Assembly (NCBI GenBank): GCA_028554795.2
Contig: CM068824.1
Span: 157,278,789-157,342,788 of the forward strand
Length of the DNA: 64,000 nucleotides
DNA from: Sinohyriopsis cumingii
Taxonomy: Eukaryota; Mollusca; Bivalvia; Unionida; Unionidae
Direction of reading: 5' to 3'
A program made the position numbers and the translations under genes. Numbering within the stretch: the stretch's first letter is position 1; the number at the start of each line of letters is the position of its first letter. A model generated the notes under the pieces. It did not search any database. It saw only the letters and a list, made by a program, of their open reading frames with translations, and was not told where the DNA came from. Positions 8,507 through 17,925 of this stretch are shown in pieces.

Positions 8507-8980
8507 ATGATCATACACTACAACCATGATAAACCAGTACTCGTCCACGTGGTAAACTCGCGATTGCCTGTTTACCGCGCGTACTATGGAGATGGTCTCG
8601 GTAGCACCATTGCGGGGTTATTTACAAGAATGGCTCCAAAAGTGGCGCCGTTAGCCAAACAATTAGGAATGAAGGCTATTGATGTTATTCGTGATAAGGG
8701 AATCAGCGCTATTGGAGATGTTGCCGGAAAGGCGTTTTCTGCAGCAAAGGACAAACTAATGTCGTTGGTGAGAAGAAAAAAACAGAAACCACCGGTGATG
8801 CCATCAACGACAGTGATGCCTGCGAATGTCAGTAAAGTAATAAATAACGCCGTGGAAGAAAAACTAGAGTCGTTGGCGGCTCAGTCATCCGCCGATGCGG
8901 CAACCAATGCGCTCATGAACGCGATAGCGGGAAGTGGCCTTAAACATAATTCAAAGAATTTACGACGAAAACGACGTTGA
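8507..8980 (+). CDS. pVI/pX-like minor core protein
   Basis: 157 residues from the ATG at 8507, which matches element B and follows the promoter-like TTTTTATAATAAAG; the longer in-frame start at 8471 overlaps the previous gene. It has a YYGDGLGSTIAGLF segment followed by an amphipathic Ala/Lys-rich helix and ends in a basic RRKRR tail. This layout resembles adenovirus pVI/pX and the corresponding Polinton proteins: small, basic, membrane-lytic or DNA-binding cement proteins. The assignment rests on pattern and position before the capsid gene. Confidence 0.65.
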   Translation: MIIHYNHDKPVLVHVVNSRLPVYRAYYGDGLGSTIAGLFTRMAPKVAPLAKQLGMKAIDVIRDKGISAIGDVAGKAFSAAKDKLMSLVRRKKQKPPVMPSTTVMPANVSKVINNAVEEKLESLAAQSSADAATNALMNAIAGSGLKHNSKNLRRKRR

Positions 8981-8988
8981 TGGATTTC

Positions 8989-9020
8989 AATTGAAAACAC
9001 CGACATGAATAATAATAAAA
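8989..9020 (+). promoter_or_regulatory. Late-type junction promoter before major capsid
   Basis: AATTGAAAACAC at 8989-9000, then AATAATAATAAAA directly before the ATG at 9021. In element B the first half has been lost while ATTAAATAAA-ATG is kept. Confidence 0.55.
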
Positions 9021-10448
9021 ATGTTTGCGCGAACCGCTGATCCCGCGTTTGATATGGATGCCCCAGTGCGCAGGGATGATTCTGTCCGCGATTATCAATT
9101 TTATTCCTATCAACCACCACAAGCCGACCTACGATCGCGAATTGAACTTCAAGTCCAAGATACCAGTAAATACTTTTTGCCGTGTGAAGCGTTTATCGAA
9201 ATTGAGGGAGAACTCGTGACAAATGTTGCCGCTAATACACCATACGCAAATGACAATCGTGTTCGAGTTGGTTTCGTCAACAACGGTATCATGGCGTTAT
9301 TTGAGAGTGCCAGATATCTTATTGACGGGCGAGAAATTGAATCAATAGAACGCGAGGTTGATGTTGCAACAACGATAATTGGGTTAGCGAGATACTCGGA
9401 TGATTATACAAGATCGGCGGGCCCATCTATGATGTTCGCAAAGGACACCACTAATAACGCTGATCATCTTCAGTACATTAACGTGCTGACGGCAAGAGAT
9501 AACGCAGTTGACCCACAGGCTGAAGCAGCCAATCCAGATCGCAGAGCAAGACCAGGCGCTGATTTCAATATTATAAAAAGTATTAACGATAGTTACAATA
9601 TGGGATTCGCAGCACGAGTAGGGATGTTGCAAGGACAACGCCGACAGTTTTCATGCGCGATTCCACTCCATCACATATTCGGATTTTGCAGAAATGTCAG
9701 AAAAGTTATCTATGGGGCTAAGCATACAATCGCGCTAACGCGAAGGGGCGATGATAACAATGCAATATGGCGTGCTGCTGGCGTCGATAACGGTAAAGTC
9801 GTTTTAACAAAAATAGCATTGTGGATGCCGGTGTTGACTCCATCAGTTACCACGGAAGCACGATTGTTATCATTTATGGAACAGGGAGGGAAATCGTTGT
9901 TGAGTTGGCTAGCGGTAACAACTGATGCTAAAGAGGATAATGTCACTGATACATTTACATGGCACTTGGCATCAAAACAGGGTGTTTCAGCCCCGCGTCA
10001 TATATTCATAGCGCTACAGAATAGGGAACGATTGGGTAATCAAGAACGCAGCCATATGATATTTGATCAATTAGGAGTCAGGGATGTTTCGCTGAGAATA
10101 AACGGACAACAGGAACCATCCGAGGATATACAGCTTAATTACGGCGACAACCATATCGCACGTGTGTATCATCGATTGCTGTCATACATGGGTCGTGATC
10201 AAAACGTCGACACTGGTTTGCAAATATCACAACTTGATTTTAAAAACCTGTATCCGATTTATTATTTTTCGTTGGAACATCTTGATTTAACGAGACAATC
10301 CGTCGTTGATATACACTTCCGAGCTCGTATAGCCCCGGGTGGTGCTGATTATAGAGCGCTTGCTGTCATTCTCAGCGATAAATCAATGCTGCTAGAAGGT
10401 GTTGGTGGACGAATGAGAATCGTTGATGCGCCAGTGGAAAACATGTAA
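9021..10448 (+). CDS. Double jelly-roll major capsid protein (hexon-like)
   Basis: 475 residues forming the main capsomer. Recognisable family features are the N-terminal strand region (DTSKYFLPCEAFIEIEG), the conserved hinge IPLHHIFGFCRNVRKV (~residues 215-230), and a C-terminal second barrel (ALAVILSDKSMLLEGVGGRMRI). Length fits Polinton/adintovirus capsids (about 450-650). The frame is intact here and shifted once in element B. The upstream gene is the pVI-like protein and the downstream gene is the core/protease frame, the usual morphogenesis cluster. Confidence 0.92.
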   Translation: MFARTADPAFDMDAPVRRDDSVRDYQFYSYQPPQADLRSRIELQVQDTSKYFLPCEAFIEIEGELVTNVAANTPYANDNRVRVGFVNNGIMALFESARYLIDGREIESIEREVDVATTIIGLARYSDDYTRSAGPSMMFAKDTTNNADHLQYINVLTARDNAVDPQAEAANPDRRARPGADFNIIKSINDSYNMGFAARVGMLQGQRRQFSCAIPLHHIFGFCRNVRKVIYGAKHTIALTRRGDDNNAIWRAAGVDNGKVVLTKIALWMPVLTPSVTTEARLLSFMEQGGKSLLSWLAVTTDAKEDNVTDTFTWHLASKQGVSAPRHIFIALQNRERLGNQERSHMIFDQLGVRDVSLRINGQQEPSEDIQLNYGDNHIARVYHRLLSYMGRDQNVDTGLQISQLDFKNLYPIYYFSLEHLDLTRQSVVDIHFRARIAPGGADYRALAVILSDKSMLLEGVGGRMRIVDAPVENM

Positions 10449-10476
10449 TTGAAAACACAAACGCGTTTACAATAAA
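10446..10476 (+). promoter_or_regulatory. Late-type junction promoter before core/protease
   Basis: TAATTGAAAACAC starts with the stop codon of the capsid gene, followed by GTTTACAATAAA and the ATG at 10477. Element B has the same junction at 28259-28289 with one change in the box. Confidence 0.6.
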
Positions 10477-11376
10477 ATGTCGTATAGTGTTGTCAGTGTA
10501 GAGTTGACTGATGGTCAAGTCAAGAAATTACGATCAAAGTCGGCTAAACAATGCGGAACCACAATAACGCTAAAGCCGTCGCAGATGGCAGGTTGTAATC
10601 ATAAGATATCGTTGACGGCGCGTCAAATAAAACATTTCAATGATGCGATGAAGAATAAAAAGGGCGTTCAAATAGATTTTTCGGCCGCAGCGATTAAAAA
10701 CATGGAAAAGACCGGTGGGATATTTCCGCTGTTAGCTGCGATTTCAGCGTTGATTGCCGCGGCCGCACCAGCAGTGGCTAAGGCGGCGGCGTTAGGAGCC
10801 GTTGGTACCGCGGCGGGGATGGCATTGAAGAAGGCAACCGGGAAAGGCTATAAAAAAAAAACGATCCGTGGCCGGAAAGGGTCTAAGACTACCGGGAACC
10901 CCGTATTCATGGTACTCGGGAAAGGGTCTAAGACTACCGGGAACCGTTTAATGACTCCTATGTCTAATTTTGATTTAATAGACGCCGCCGACGCGTTAGC
11001 GATAAAAAACTTCAGAGGTGTTTTTATGAGGGATCAATTACCGGCGGCACCAAGGAATATTGAAACCGGCATAATTAACCTCGATGGGTCCTCCGGAGCG
11101 GGAACTCATTGGGTTGCGTACGCGATTGATCCGCGTGCGATCGTCTATTTTGATTCATACGGGTTAGCCCCGCCGAACGAGTTCATGCGGTATATCCGGG
11201 CGTGTTCAGCCCCGGTTTTTTATTCCACGCTGCCAACACAGCAATTAAGCGACCCACCGATATGTGTCCGCGAGGTATTGAACGTGCTCGCGGCGATTTC
11301 ATCATCGCGGAAACCACCTCATGTGGTTGTAAACGAATACACTAGTGGGGTCGTAGAGGCCCGGCGGGTTAATTAA
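10477..11376 (+). CDS. Core protein fused in frame to adenain-like cysteine protease
   Basis: 299 residues. Residues 1-130 are a basic core-like protein with a GGIFPLLAA...AAAAP hydrophobic stretch, as in Polinton/adintovirus core proteins. Residues ~160-299 are a C5-type (adenain-like) protease that would process virion proteins: H211 in GTHWVAY, D226 in YFDSYG, Q255/Q256 and C263. The usual Cys-Gly at the nucleophile is Cys-Val here, whereas element B has Cys-Gly. In element B a stop separates the two parts, so they are probably two genes that became one open frame in A through an indel near the A run at 10852-10861. A 28-base direct duplication (GGGAAAGGGTCTAAGACTAC core) lies at the junction. 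Confidence 0.8.
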   Translation: MSYSVVSVELTDGQVKKLRSKSAKQCGTTITLKPSQMAGCNHKISLTARQIKHFNDAMKNKKGVQIDFSAAAIKNMEKTGGIFPLLAAISALIAAAAPAVAKAAALGAVGTAAGMALKKATGKGYKKKTIRGRKGSKTTGNPVFMVLGKGSKTTGNRLMTPMSNFDLIDAADALAIKNFRGVFMRDQLPAAPRNIETGIINLDGSSGAGTHWVAYAIDPRAIVYFDSYGLAPPNEFMRYIRACSAPVFYSTLPTQQLSDPPICVREVLNVLAAISSSRKPPHVVVNEYTSGVVEARRVN

Positions 11377-11402
11377 AAACGCCGTTTTTTTTTACAATAA
11401 CG
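11371..11402 (+). promoter_or_regulatory. Late-type junction promoter before fibre gene
   Basis: AATTAAAAACGCC overlapping the stop codon, a T run, then TTTACAATAACG and the ATG at 11403. Element B has the same layout at 29200-29229. Confidence 0.55.
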
Positions 11403-13349
11403 ATGATTGATATTTGGGGACGACCTATTTCGGCGCTGAAAAAATCCACGGAAACGCCCGCCGCCGATGACATAAAAAAACTAATCGAGGATGAAATCGC
11501 CGATACGTTAAACCTAACCAGTGTTGACCCAGGTGAAATAGTTGTATTTCAAGACCGCCAGGGTAAATTGAAATCCAGTAATGTGTCGCTGGATGACGTT
11601 TTAACACGACAGCGTGATGCCGCCAAGAACGCTATCGCGTTGTATACCAGCGACGGACGACTCAAACCGGGTGAACATCTGTCGACGGTGACGGATAGGG
11701 TAACATTAGTCCAAGACGGTTTTATAAGGTTGGATAGATCGGTGACCGAACTTGACGCGCAGGTGAATAAATCTGTCGCCGAGGTGAAAAAATCTGTCAC
11801 CGGTATACAACGCTAGTTTTTTTGGGACCCCGACGGTAACCGAACCGAATATTACAACAATAAAAAATACTATTTCGGAGTTTACAACGCTGTCGGGCCA
11901 ATTTTACACGTTACGAAAAAATGTTAACAGGATCGATGACAACTTTGATAAATTCTTCGGTAAAAAAAATACCAAGCTGGATGAGATTACAACAACTATA
12001 AATGATATCACTGCGTATGGACGGGAAATAAAAACAATCAAAACTGATGTTGAAGCGAACAAAGGGAATATAGACGCGTATGGAGGGGAAATAAGAACAA
12101 TCAAAACTGATGTTGCAGCGAACAAAGGGAATATAGACGCGTATAGAGGGGAAATAGGAACGATCAAAACTGATGTTGCAGCGAACAAGGGGGATATAGA
12201 CGCGAATACAGGGGAAATAAAAACAATCAAAACTGATGTTGCAGCGTACAAAAAAAGTATAGACGTGTATGGAGGGGAAATAGAAACAATCAAAACTGAT
12301 ATTACAGCGAACAAAAAAGTATAGACGCGTATGGAGGGGAAATAGGAACGATCAAAACTGATATTACAGCGATCAGAACTAGTATAGACGTGCATGAACG
12401 GAGAATAGGAACGATCAAAACTGATACTGTAGCGAACAAGAATAATATAGACGCGTATGGATGGAGAATAGAAACAATCAAAACCGATGTTGCAGCGATC
12501 AGAACTAGTATAGACGTGCATGAAGGGGAAATAGGAACGATCAAAACTGATGTTGCAGCGAACAAAAGGCATATAGACGCGCATGAAGGGGAAATAGGAA
12601 CGATCAAAACTGATGTTGCAGCGAACAAAAGGAATATAGACGCGCATGAAGGGGAAATAGGAACGATCAAAACTGATGTTGCAGCGAACAAAAAAAGTAT
12701 AACCGAGAATACACGGGAAATAGAAACAATCAAAGCTGATGTTGAAGCAAACAAAAAAAATGTAGACGCGCATACACAGGAAATAGTAACGCTCAAAACT
12801 AATGTTGAAGTAAACAAAAAAAATGTAGACGCGTATTGGCGGGGAATAGGAATAATCAAAACTGATGTTGCAGCGAACAAAAAAAGTATAGACGCGCATG
12901 TATATGAAATAGGAACAATCAAACTTGATGTTACAGCGAACAAAAAAAGTATGACCGAGAATACACGGGAAATAGGAACGATCAAAACTGATGTTGCAGC
13001 GATTAAAGACAAACTACCGGGAATGACAGAGCAACTCGAAAAAATAAAAATCCCTCATGAGAACGCCATCAACACAGTATACACAATTCGGCATGGATCA
13101 TTCGATTGGACTCCTACAAATAATACAGTAAATATCACCGCAACTGTTAAGGGCATTTATCGATTGACATTGATTTCAGCGATGCAGTTTAATATATCAT
13201 CGCCGAGTTCATCCGGGTTTAACAATACAATATCAACAATCATTGACAAGAATGCAACCGAACGGTTTATAATTAAAGCCGTTGATAGCAATCTATTTAG
13301 GACAAACATCACATGGTGTGTAGAATTTGTAGTGGATCTAAGTGAGTAA
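11403..13349 (+). pseudogene. Coiled-coil fibre / attachment protein, broken in this copy
   Basis: Starts at the ATG at 11403 with a short N-terminal domain (open to 11816). A long shaft of sixteen 63-bp units (21 residues, three heptads each) then spans about 12020-13015. It ends in a C-terminal head of ~110 residues (HGSFDWTP... WCVEFVVDL). This is the design of trimeric fibres (adenovirus fibre, reovirus sigma-1, phage tail fibres), so receptor binding is inferred. Element B carries the same protein with only seven shaft units. Relative to B, this copy has a small deletion near 11812 and a one-base loss in an A run near 12313, so shaft and head are in a different frame from the N-terminus. 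The open frame at 12390-13349 holds the last ~11 units and the head. Confidence 0.82.
12020..13015 (+). repeat. 63-bp tandem repeats encoding fibre shaft (about 16 units)
   Basis: Units of the form GAAATAGGAACGATCAAAAC... with period 63 bp, each encoding EIGTIKTDVAANKxxIDAHxG-like heptads. Some adjacent units are almost identical, indicating recent expansion. Element B has about seven units (29826-30250). Confidence 0.92.
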
Positions 13350-13377
13350 TTGAAAACACTAGCTCTTTTAAAATAAA
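13348..13377 (+). promoter_or_regulatory. Late-type junction promoter before membrane protein
   Basis: AATTGAAAACAC at 13348-13359 overlapping the fibre stop codon, then CTCTTTTAAAATAAA and the ATG at 13378. Confidence 0.6.
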
Positions 13378-13950
13378 ATGACCACCAGGGTAATTGAATC
13401 AGAGGTATCACCGACGTCACATCAATATCGATTCGATACCGCAAAAGAATTCTCCGCGAGCTTAAAAACGCTTTCCGAACAATACCGCGCAAAAATAAAA
13501 AAATACCGTCGTAAAATTACCGCCATCGACGTGGCCGTGTACTCGGTGTCCGGTATAGTAGCCGGTACCGGTGTCATTTTATCCACGGTGACCATGATAG
13601 CCCCGATCGCCGTTCCAATCGCTATCTCCGCGGCGACAACAATTGCTGGAGTTGCCAACGCAATCACCAGAAAGATATCATCGTGTTCTCAGAAAAAACT
13701 CAACGAGTATACAGTAAAACATCAAATAGTATCCGACGCGTACTCAAAATTATCCCGGTTGATCTCGTTGTCGATTGATAATTCGTTCATATCCGATGTT
13801 GAATTCTCCACGATGGTCCAGTTGTATGGCTCCGCGATGTCAAAAATCGAAAATTTTCAACTGGAAGCCGGAAACCACGTCGCTGAAACCACTTCAATGG
13901 GCTTAAAACATTCTCCTGAAAAGAAGCAGGTTGTTAATATTCGGCGTTGA
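13378..13950 (+). CDS. Two-helix membrane protein, unknown
   Basis: 190 residues: a helical N-terminus (residues 1-50, YRAKIKKYRRK), a Gly/Ala-rich hydrophobic hairpin at about 55-98 (GIVAGTGVILS ... AAATTIAGVANAI type), then a helical C-terminal domain. Proteins with this layout (basic helix, hydrophobic hairpin, helical tail) occur in adintovirus-like elements and aquatic animal genomes; the function is not established. Insertion into the host membrane or a virion membrane is an inference. It lies between fibre and minor capsid, and is broken by a ~14-base deletion in element B. Confidence 0.68.
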   Translation: MTTRVIESEVSPTSHQYRFDTAKEFSASLKTLSEQYRAKIKKYRRKITAIDVAVYSVSGIVAGTGVILSTVTMIAPIAVPIAISAATTIAGVANAITRKISSCSQKKLNEYTVKHQIVSDAYSKLSRLISLSIDNSFISDVEFSTMVQLYGSAMSKIENFQLEAGNHVAETTSMGLKHSPEKKQVVNIRR

Positions 13951-13981
13951 AATTGAACACTAAAAACAACGAATAATAATA

Positions 13982-15301
13982 ATGTCACTGAACCCCGAAG
14001 GGTTTCAATTACTTCAACGGATCGCGGAGAACACCACTCCGATACAAACAAGTATGATATCAATAACGTCAACGGAACCCAAATTCAGTGTAAACTTCCC
14101 ATCATCGGTTCCAGTAAAGGAAATAGCGCTGGCAAAATTGCGAATATATCACAGTTGGCCTAATATCCGAGCGGATGCATTTAACGGACAACAACATAAT
14201 AACTCGCTGGTTTTTGCATGGACAAATAAACCCGATGGGACCCCAGACTGGAAGGAGGTTACAATACCAACTGGGTCATACCAAATAGAACAAATCACTA
14301 AAGAATTTCAACGCAGAATAAAATCGATCACAGGAAAAGAATCAAAAATCGCTATTACGGTTCATGAACCGACGTTATCGTCGACGATTGAAGTGAGCAC
14401 ACCGGGGTATATGGTTGATATTTATAACAGTTCAATAAGAACCATACTAGGATGGCCTAAGAATCCACCTCATGGAATCCCCGCGGACTTGCACACGAAT
14501 GCGCAATCGTATCATGGAATTAATCCCAGTTATCAAAATGATTTGTCTATTATAAAAAGCGCGTTATTACCCAGTAGGTGTATATTTCAAAACAGGAATA
14601 CCATGCAATGGTATTTTCCGTATAAGCAAACTCCTGAATCGTCCGCCGTGGTCACAGTTGGTTTAAATGATATCACTGGTGCGTTTGCCGAGATTAATCG
14701 TAATTACCAATCACAACTAGAACAGCTACGGAAAACGAAAGCACGAAAACACGTTGAGGTGTTAAACCAACTTATATCAGACATGGAATATATCAATGAA
14801 CGAATCGTTAAAACAATATCCGCTAACAGCGATGATAATAAACAAAAATTCCTAACCGAGTATAATATCACAGAAGCCAATTTACCCGATTTCAAGTTTC
14901 CAGGATACAACGCGCAGGAACTAAGAAAATCTCTTAATGATTTTCTCGGTCCATCAACTGTCCTCAGACACGATAACGGAGAGGGTGGTAGGCATATTGC
15001 CCCATACAACGTAAATATTGCATCGGTAATAGCAATCAATCTAGTGTGTGATGTTATCGAAGGGAGTTACCAGGTGGATACCAAGCAATCAAATCAGGCT
15101 CAACAGGGGTATATCCTTTATTCATTTTCACCAACAGCCCCTCCCGGATTCTTAATTATTGAGAGTCCGATTAATCCGGTCTATATGCGATGCCATAATC
15201 GGTTTTTAACGAGAATTAATTTCAGACTTACCGATCAGTCAAATAACCTAATTGATCTACAAGAGGAGGAGTTAGTGATCACTCTGTTTGTAAGATCATA
15301 A
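13982..15301 (+). CDS. Penton-like minor capsid protein
   Basis: 439 residues. The N-terminal part (KFSVNFPS...VKEIALAKLRIYHSWPNI, then an IP.GSY.IEQI motif) and C-terminal part (DVIEGSYQV...SPINPVYMRC... DLQEEELVITLF) match the single-jelly-roll minor capsid of Polintons/adintoviruses, which sits at the vertices. A helical insertion (~residues 225-320, EQLRKTKARKHVEVLNQLISDM) separates the halves and could be a spike or coiled coil. It is the last gene, ending 11 bp before the right TIR, and is intact in both copies. Confidence 0.87.
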   Translation: MSLNPEGFQLLQRIAENTTPIQTSMISITSTEPKFSVNFPSSVPVKEIALAKLRIYHSWPNIRADAFNGQQHNNSLVFAWTNKPDGTPDWKEVTIPTGSYQIEQITKEFQRRIKSITGKESKIAITVHEPTLSSTIEVSTPGYMVDIYNSSIRTILGWPKNPPHGIPADLHTNAQSYHGINPSYQNDLSIIKSALLPSRCIFQNRNTMQWYFPYKQTPESSAVVTVGLNDITGAFAEINRNYQSQLEQLRKTKARKHVEVLNQLISDMEYINERIVKTISANSDDNKQKFLTEYNITEANLPDFKFPGYNAQELRKSLNDFLGPSTVLRHDNGEGGRHIAPYNVNIASVIAINLVCDVIEGSYQVDTKQSNQAQQGYILYSFSPTAPPGFLIIESPINPVYMRCHNRFLTRINFRLTDQSNNLIDLQEEELVITLFVRS

Positions 15302-15312
15302 GGATTTTCATT

Positions 15313-15566
15313 GTAATCCCTTAGCAGCAGAGGGGGCGATGACATCGACGCGGGACGCCCGATGATTGCCACGGGAAAACACCAACGGGATGTTGTCGCG
15401 AAATATAGCGTTTTCGAGCAAAAAACACTAAGGCTCCATTTGCCAAACGGAGCCTTTATTTTTTTTTGTTTGAAAAGTGAGATTTCGAAGGAAGGCTCTA
15501 TTTGTCGTTTTAAAACCTCAATCAAATTTTGTCGAAAAAGTTGTCCGATTCGCCCCCTCTGCTGCT
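15313..15566 (-). repeat. Right terminal inverted repeat of element A
   Basis: Inverted copy of 156-410. It begins about 12 bp after the stop codon of the minor capsid gene. It has the same nested AGCAGCAG...CTGCTGCT boundaries as the left copy. Confidence 0.92.
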
Positions 15567-15571
15567 ACAAG
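15567..15571. repeat. Target-site duplication, element A right
   Basis: ACAAG (ACAAGA with the next base) follows the terminal CTGCTGCT and matches the left copy at 151-155. Confidence 0.85.
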
Positions 15572-16041
15572 ACTCTAAGAACGTTTTCAATAGATACGTA
15601 AATCAAAGTATTACGTCTCCTAGGTTTTGTCACAATATATATACACACATATTTATATCATTCGAAATACGTTTCACACTTATGATCAGCGTTCCATCTG
15701 CCTCTCTTTCTTATCTTTCTCCAACTTTTTACCTGATACTTGTTTTTTCTTCTCTGCATCCCGGAATTTCCGTTACCAGTATCCTTGTTTAACCTATGCA
15801 AAACTATACATTTTGGCAAAAAAAAAATACGTTGACCAATCTAATCCATTTAAGATTTGGAGAGCTAGTTCTTTCAAACAAAATGAAACAAAGGAATACC
15901 CATTGGTCATCATAGGTGGGAAGACAAATTAATATACTTGGAATGTTTTCTCTAGTCCTATGTCACCGCGTGTGTGTTTGATCATGAAACTGATAAAACG
16001 TGCTTCACTGGATTTTATTTAATAAATTGTGCCTGTTATTG

Positions 16042-16132
<91 letters not shown>

Positions 16133-16450
16133 GGAAATATTAAAACTATTTTACCAATAATACTCTTTACTTAGTACTGCATTACTGGCTTTATATTGCT
16201 GAAAAAATGGAAGCTGAGTGTTTTCCCAAGGAAACAAAGAGGCAGCCAACCATCACGGGCATCGACCCAATGACTTTTGGATGAGTGTGTTCTGTAAATC
16301 TGTTTCCTGAAAAAATTGTGATGTAACTGTAAATGTCTTGGAAAGATATTTCAGTGGAAAATAATATCGATGCACAATGCTTGTAGTTATCTACTAAAAA
16401 ATAACTAAATGATAATAATTATAAGTTCTTTGATTTTAGGACTCTCCAAA
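15572..16450. other. Host DNA between elements A and B, 5' part
   Basis: AT-rich non-coding DNA with a long (AT)n microsatellite at 16043-16130. The bases before 16440 end in a TTTTAG acceptor, so this is probably the end of a 5'-UTR intron of the host gene whose first coding exon follows. Confidence 0.5.
16043..16130. repeat. (AT)n microsatellite
   Basis: About 88 bp of uninterrupted AT dinucleotides. Confidence 0.98.
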
Positions 16451-16532
16451 ATGACGTGGAAGTTTATCATTCTACTAATATCGGCAGTCTCGTGCTTGTC
16501 TATTGTCAGAAGCCAGTACGAGCCCTATGGCG
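16451..16532 (+). CDS. Host lectin/sushi gene, exon 1: signal peptide
   Basis: ATG at 16451 opens a 27-codon exon with a classic secretion signal (MTWK then a hydrophobic FIILLISAVSCLSIV core). It ends at a GT donor (GTAAGG at 16533) in phase 1. A TTTTAG acceptor 12 bases upstream of the ATG implies an upstream 5'-UTR exon. It is followed by F5/8C and sushi exons in the same phase, so the product is a secreted protein. Confidence 0.72.
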
Positions 16533-16952
16533 GTAAGGAGAAATGTTATGTTATAGCCTATCTAAATGTTAGACACTAAACAAGTAGTAAATTATGTATT
16601 GACAAAAAAAGTACAAGTCTTATCGCGGTAAAGTCAAACGTCATGGCATTGCCTATCTAGATTTTATAACACTAAACGAGTAGTAAATTGCATATTTAGA
16701 TAACATTGTGTAGCAGTCGACATGGACGTTTAACGCATGATATTAGAAGTCATAGTTCCAGCAGCAAAATGAATTATTTCAGATAGATATAAGTCCTCAG
16801 TGGATTAGAGGTAGAGTATTTATAGATGCCTGTATGCTTATAAGATTGTTATTATTCAACAATTCATAAATGACGCGTATTTATGGTATGCCCTTAAACA
16901 TTATATACATCCAATATTATTTCCTTCAATCTTGGAATCCATTTCGATGCAG

Positions 16953-17168
16953 AAAATGTTGCATTTAGAAAAGCTGCAAATCAGTCTACTACCTATACTG
17001 AACATGGATTTATGTACAATGCGTCACTTGGGGTAGATGGCAAAACATCCACAACGTTCGCTGACAAAACATGCAGTCACACTGATGTAGGGTCGAGTTA
17101 CTCTTCGTGGACAGTGGATCTGGATGGATTCTACTTTACTAAATTCATCAGAATATATCAAAGGAATG
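16953..17168 (+). CDS. Host gene exon 2: first half of F5/8C (F-type lectin) domain
   Basis: Flanked by TTCGATGCAG and GGTAAGAA splice sites, phase 1 on both sides. It encodes NVAFRKAANQSTTY ... ASLGVDGKTSTTF ... CSHTDVG ... SSWTVDLDG, the N-terminal half of a discoidin/F-type lectin-like beta-barrel (pattern N.A.gk.a.qSs.y, a.lavDG..., W.vDL). Such domains bind fucose or other glycans in mollusc and fish immune lectins. The domain is completed by the exon at 37847, on the far side of element B. Confidence 0.8.
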
Positions 17169-17920
17169 GTAAGAATATTATAATATATTAGCATGCTTTT
17201 TAGTTAACATTTTGTTAAAGCACTCTCTCTCTCTCTCTCATATTTTAAACTATGCTCGCCGTTCTTAGGCTTCATCACGTGATTTACAGTAACGATAGGC
17301 TCGAGTCAAATGTTGTATTAATTACCAGTCAGTCAAATAAGAAAATGTTATTAACTGCAATGTTCCAACTTGGAGAAGGTCGTTTATAGTGGATTGCTGA
17401 CAATGTTAACAGTATATTATGTGCAACCGAGGGTAACCGGTTAAGAAGATAATTGTTTATTGCTTGATCGTTGGGGTATAAAAGCTTTGAGTGCTCTCAC
17501 ACTTGAGCTCAATGGTGTTTTATTGTTTTCACGCACATAGTAATGAAACTGAGAACTCGTTCACTGGCAAGTACTTTGTTTCCATACAATGTGCATTAAA
17601 AATAGCATATTGTAAATCACCCTTGTTTATTATTTTTGTACTTTATGTTTCCTGTTTGACCACACAGGTCCCTAAACTGGACCTCTTCCCTCTCCGATTT
17701 ATCCTTAACTCTTGTACAAATTATTTCACATTATGATTAATGGTAATTGTCGTTACTTCAATTTACGATTAGTTAAGAGAAAATGCACATTTATGGACGG
17801 ATGTTTTTCTTTCACTTTAAATTAATGGAGACTATATTTAATTTCTGATCGATTTAATTTTGAAAATCTCAACCAATTTTGATGATATAATGCTCTTTGT
17901 CCAGTTTAATCAGCTTATGT
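17169..17920 (+). other. Intron, part left of element B
   Basis: Non-coding, AT-rich, with a short (CT)n tract at 17222-17239. Element B starts at 17926. No gene is seen; a short + strand open frame at 17491 has no recognisable features. Confidence 0.6.
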
Positions 17921-17925
17921 TGGAG
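17921..17925. repeat. Target-site duplication, element B left
   Basis: TGGAG (6 bp TGGAGA if the terminal A is shared) directly before AGCAGCAG; matches 32694-32698. Confidence 0.85.

Larger units (their letters stand above)
156..15566 (+). mobile_element. Polinton/adintovirus-like element A, full length
   Basis: A complete 15.4 kb virus-like integrating element. It starts with AGCAGCAGAGGGGGCGA and ends with the inverted form, and is flanked by ACAAG on both sides (151-155 and 15567-15571; ACAAGA if the terminal A is counted in the duplication). It encodes a packaging ATPase, an rve integrase, a type B DNA polymerase fused to an SF1 helicase, a double-jelly-roll capsid, a penton-like protein, an adenain-like protease and a fibre. 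This gene set is known from Polintons/Mavericks and adintoviruses. Most genes are open; the ATPase, the HNH tail of the polymerase and the fibre are frameshifted. It is the sister copy of element B at 17926. Confidence 0.95.

Noticed and set aside
11904..13012. Two long minus-strand frames (331 and 236 codons) across the fibre repeats, and similar ones at 29519-30196
   Set aside because: Antisense shadows created by the 63-bp periodicity; translated units are monotonous hydrophobic repeats, and the sense strand encodes regular heptads with a head domain.
12020..13015. Regularly spaced repeats that could be mistaken for a CRISPR array
   Set aside because: Units are contiguous 63-bp coding repeats without unique spacers, inside a eukaryotic element.
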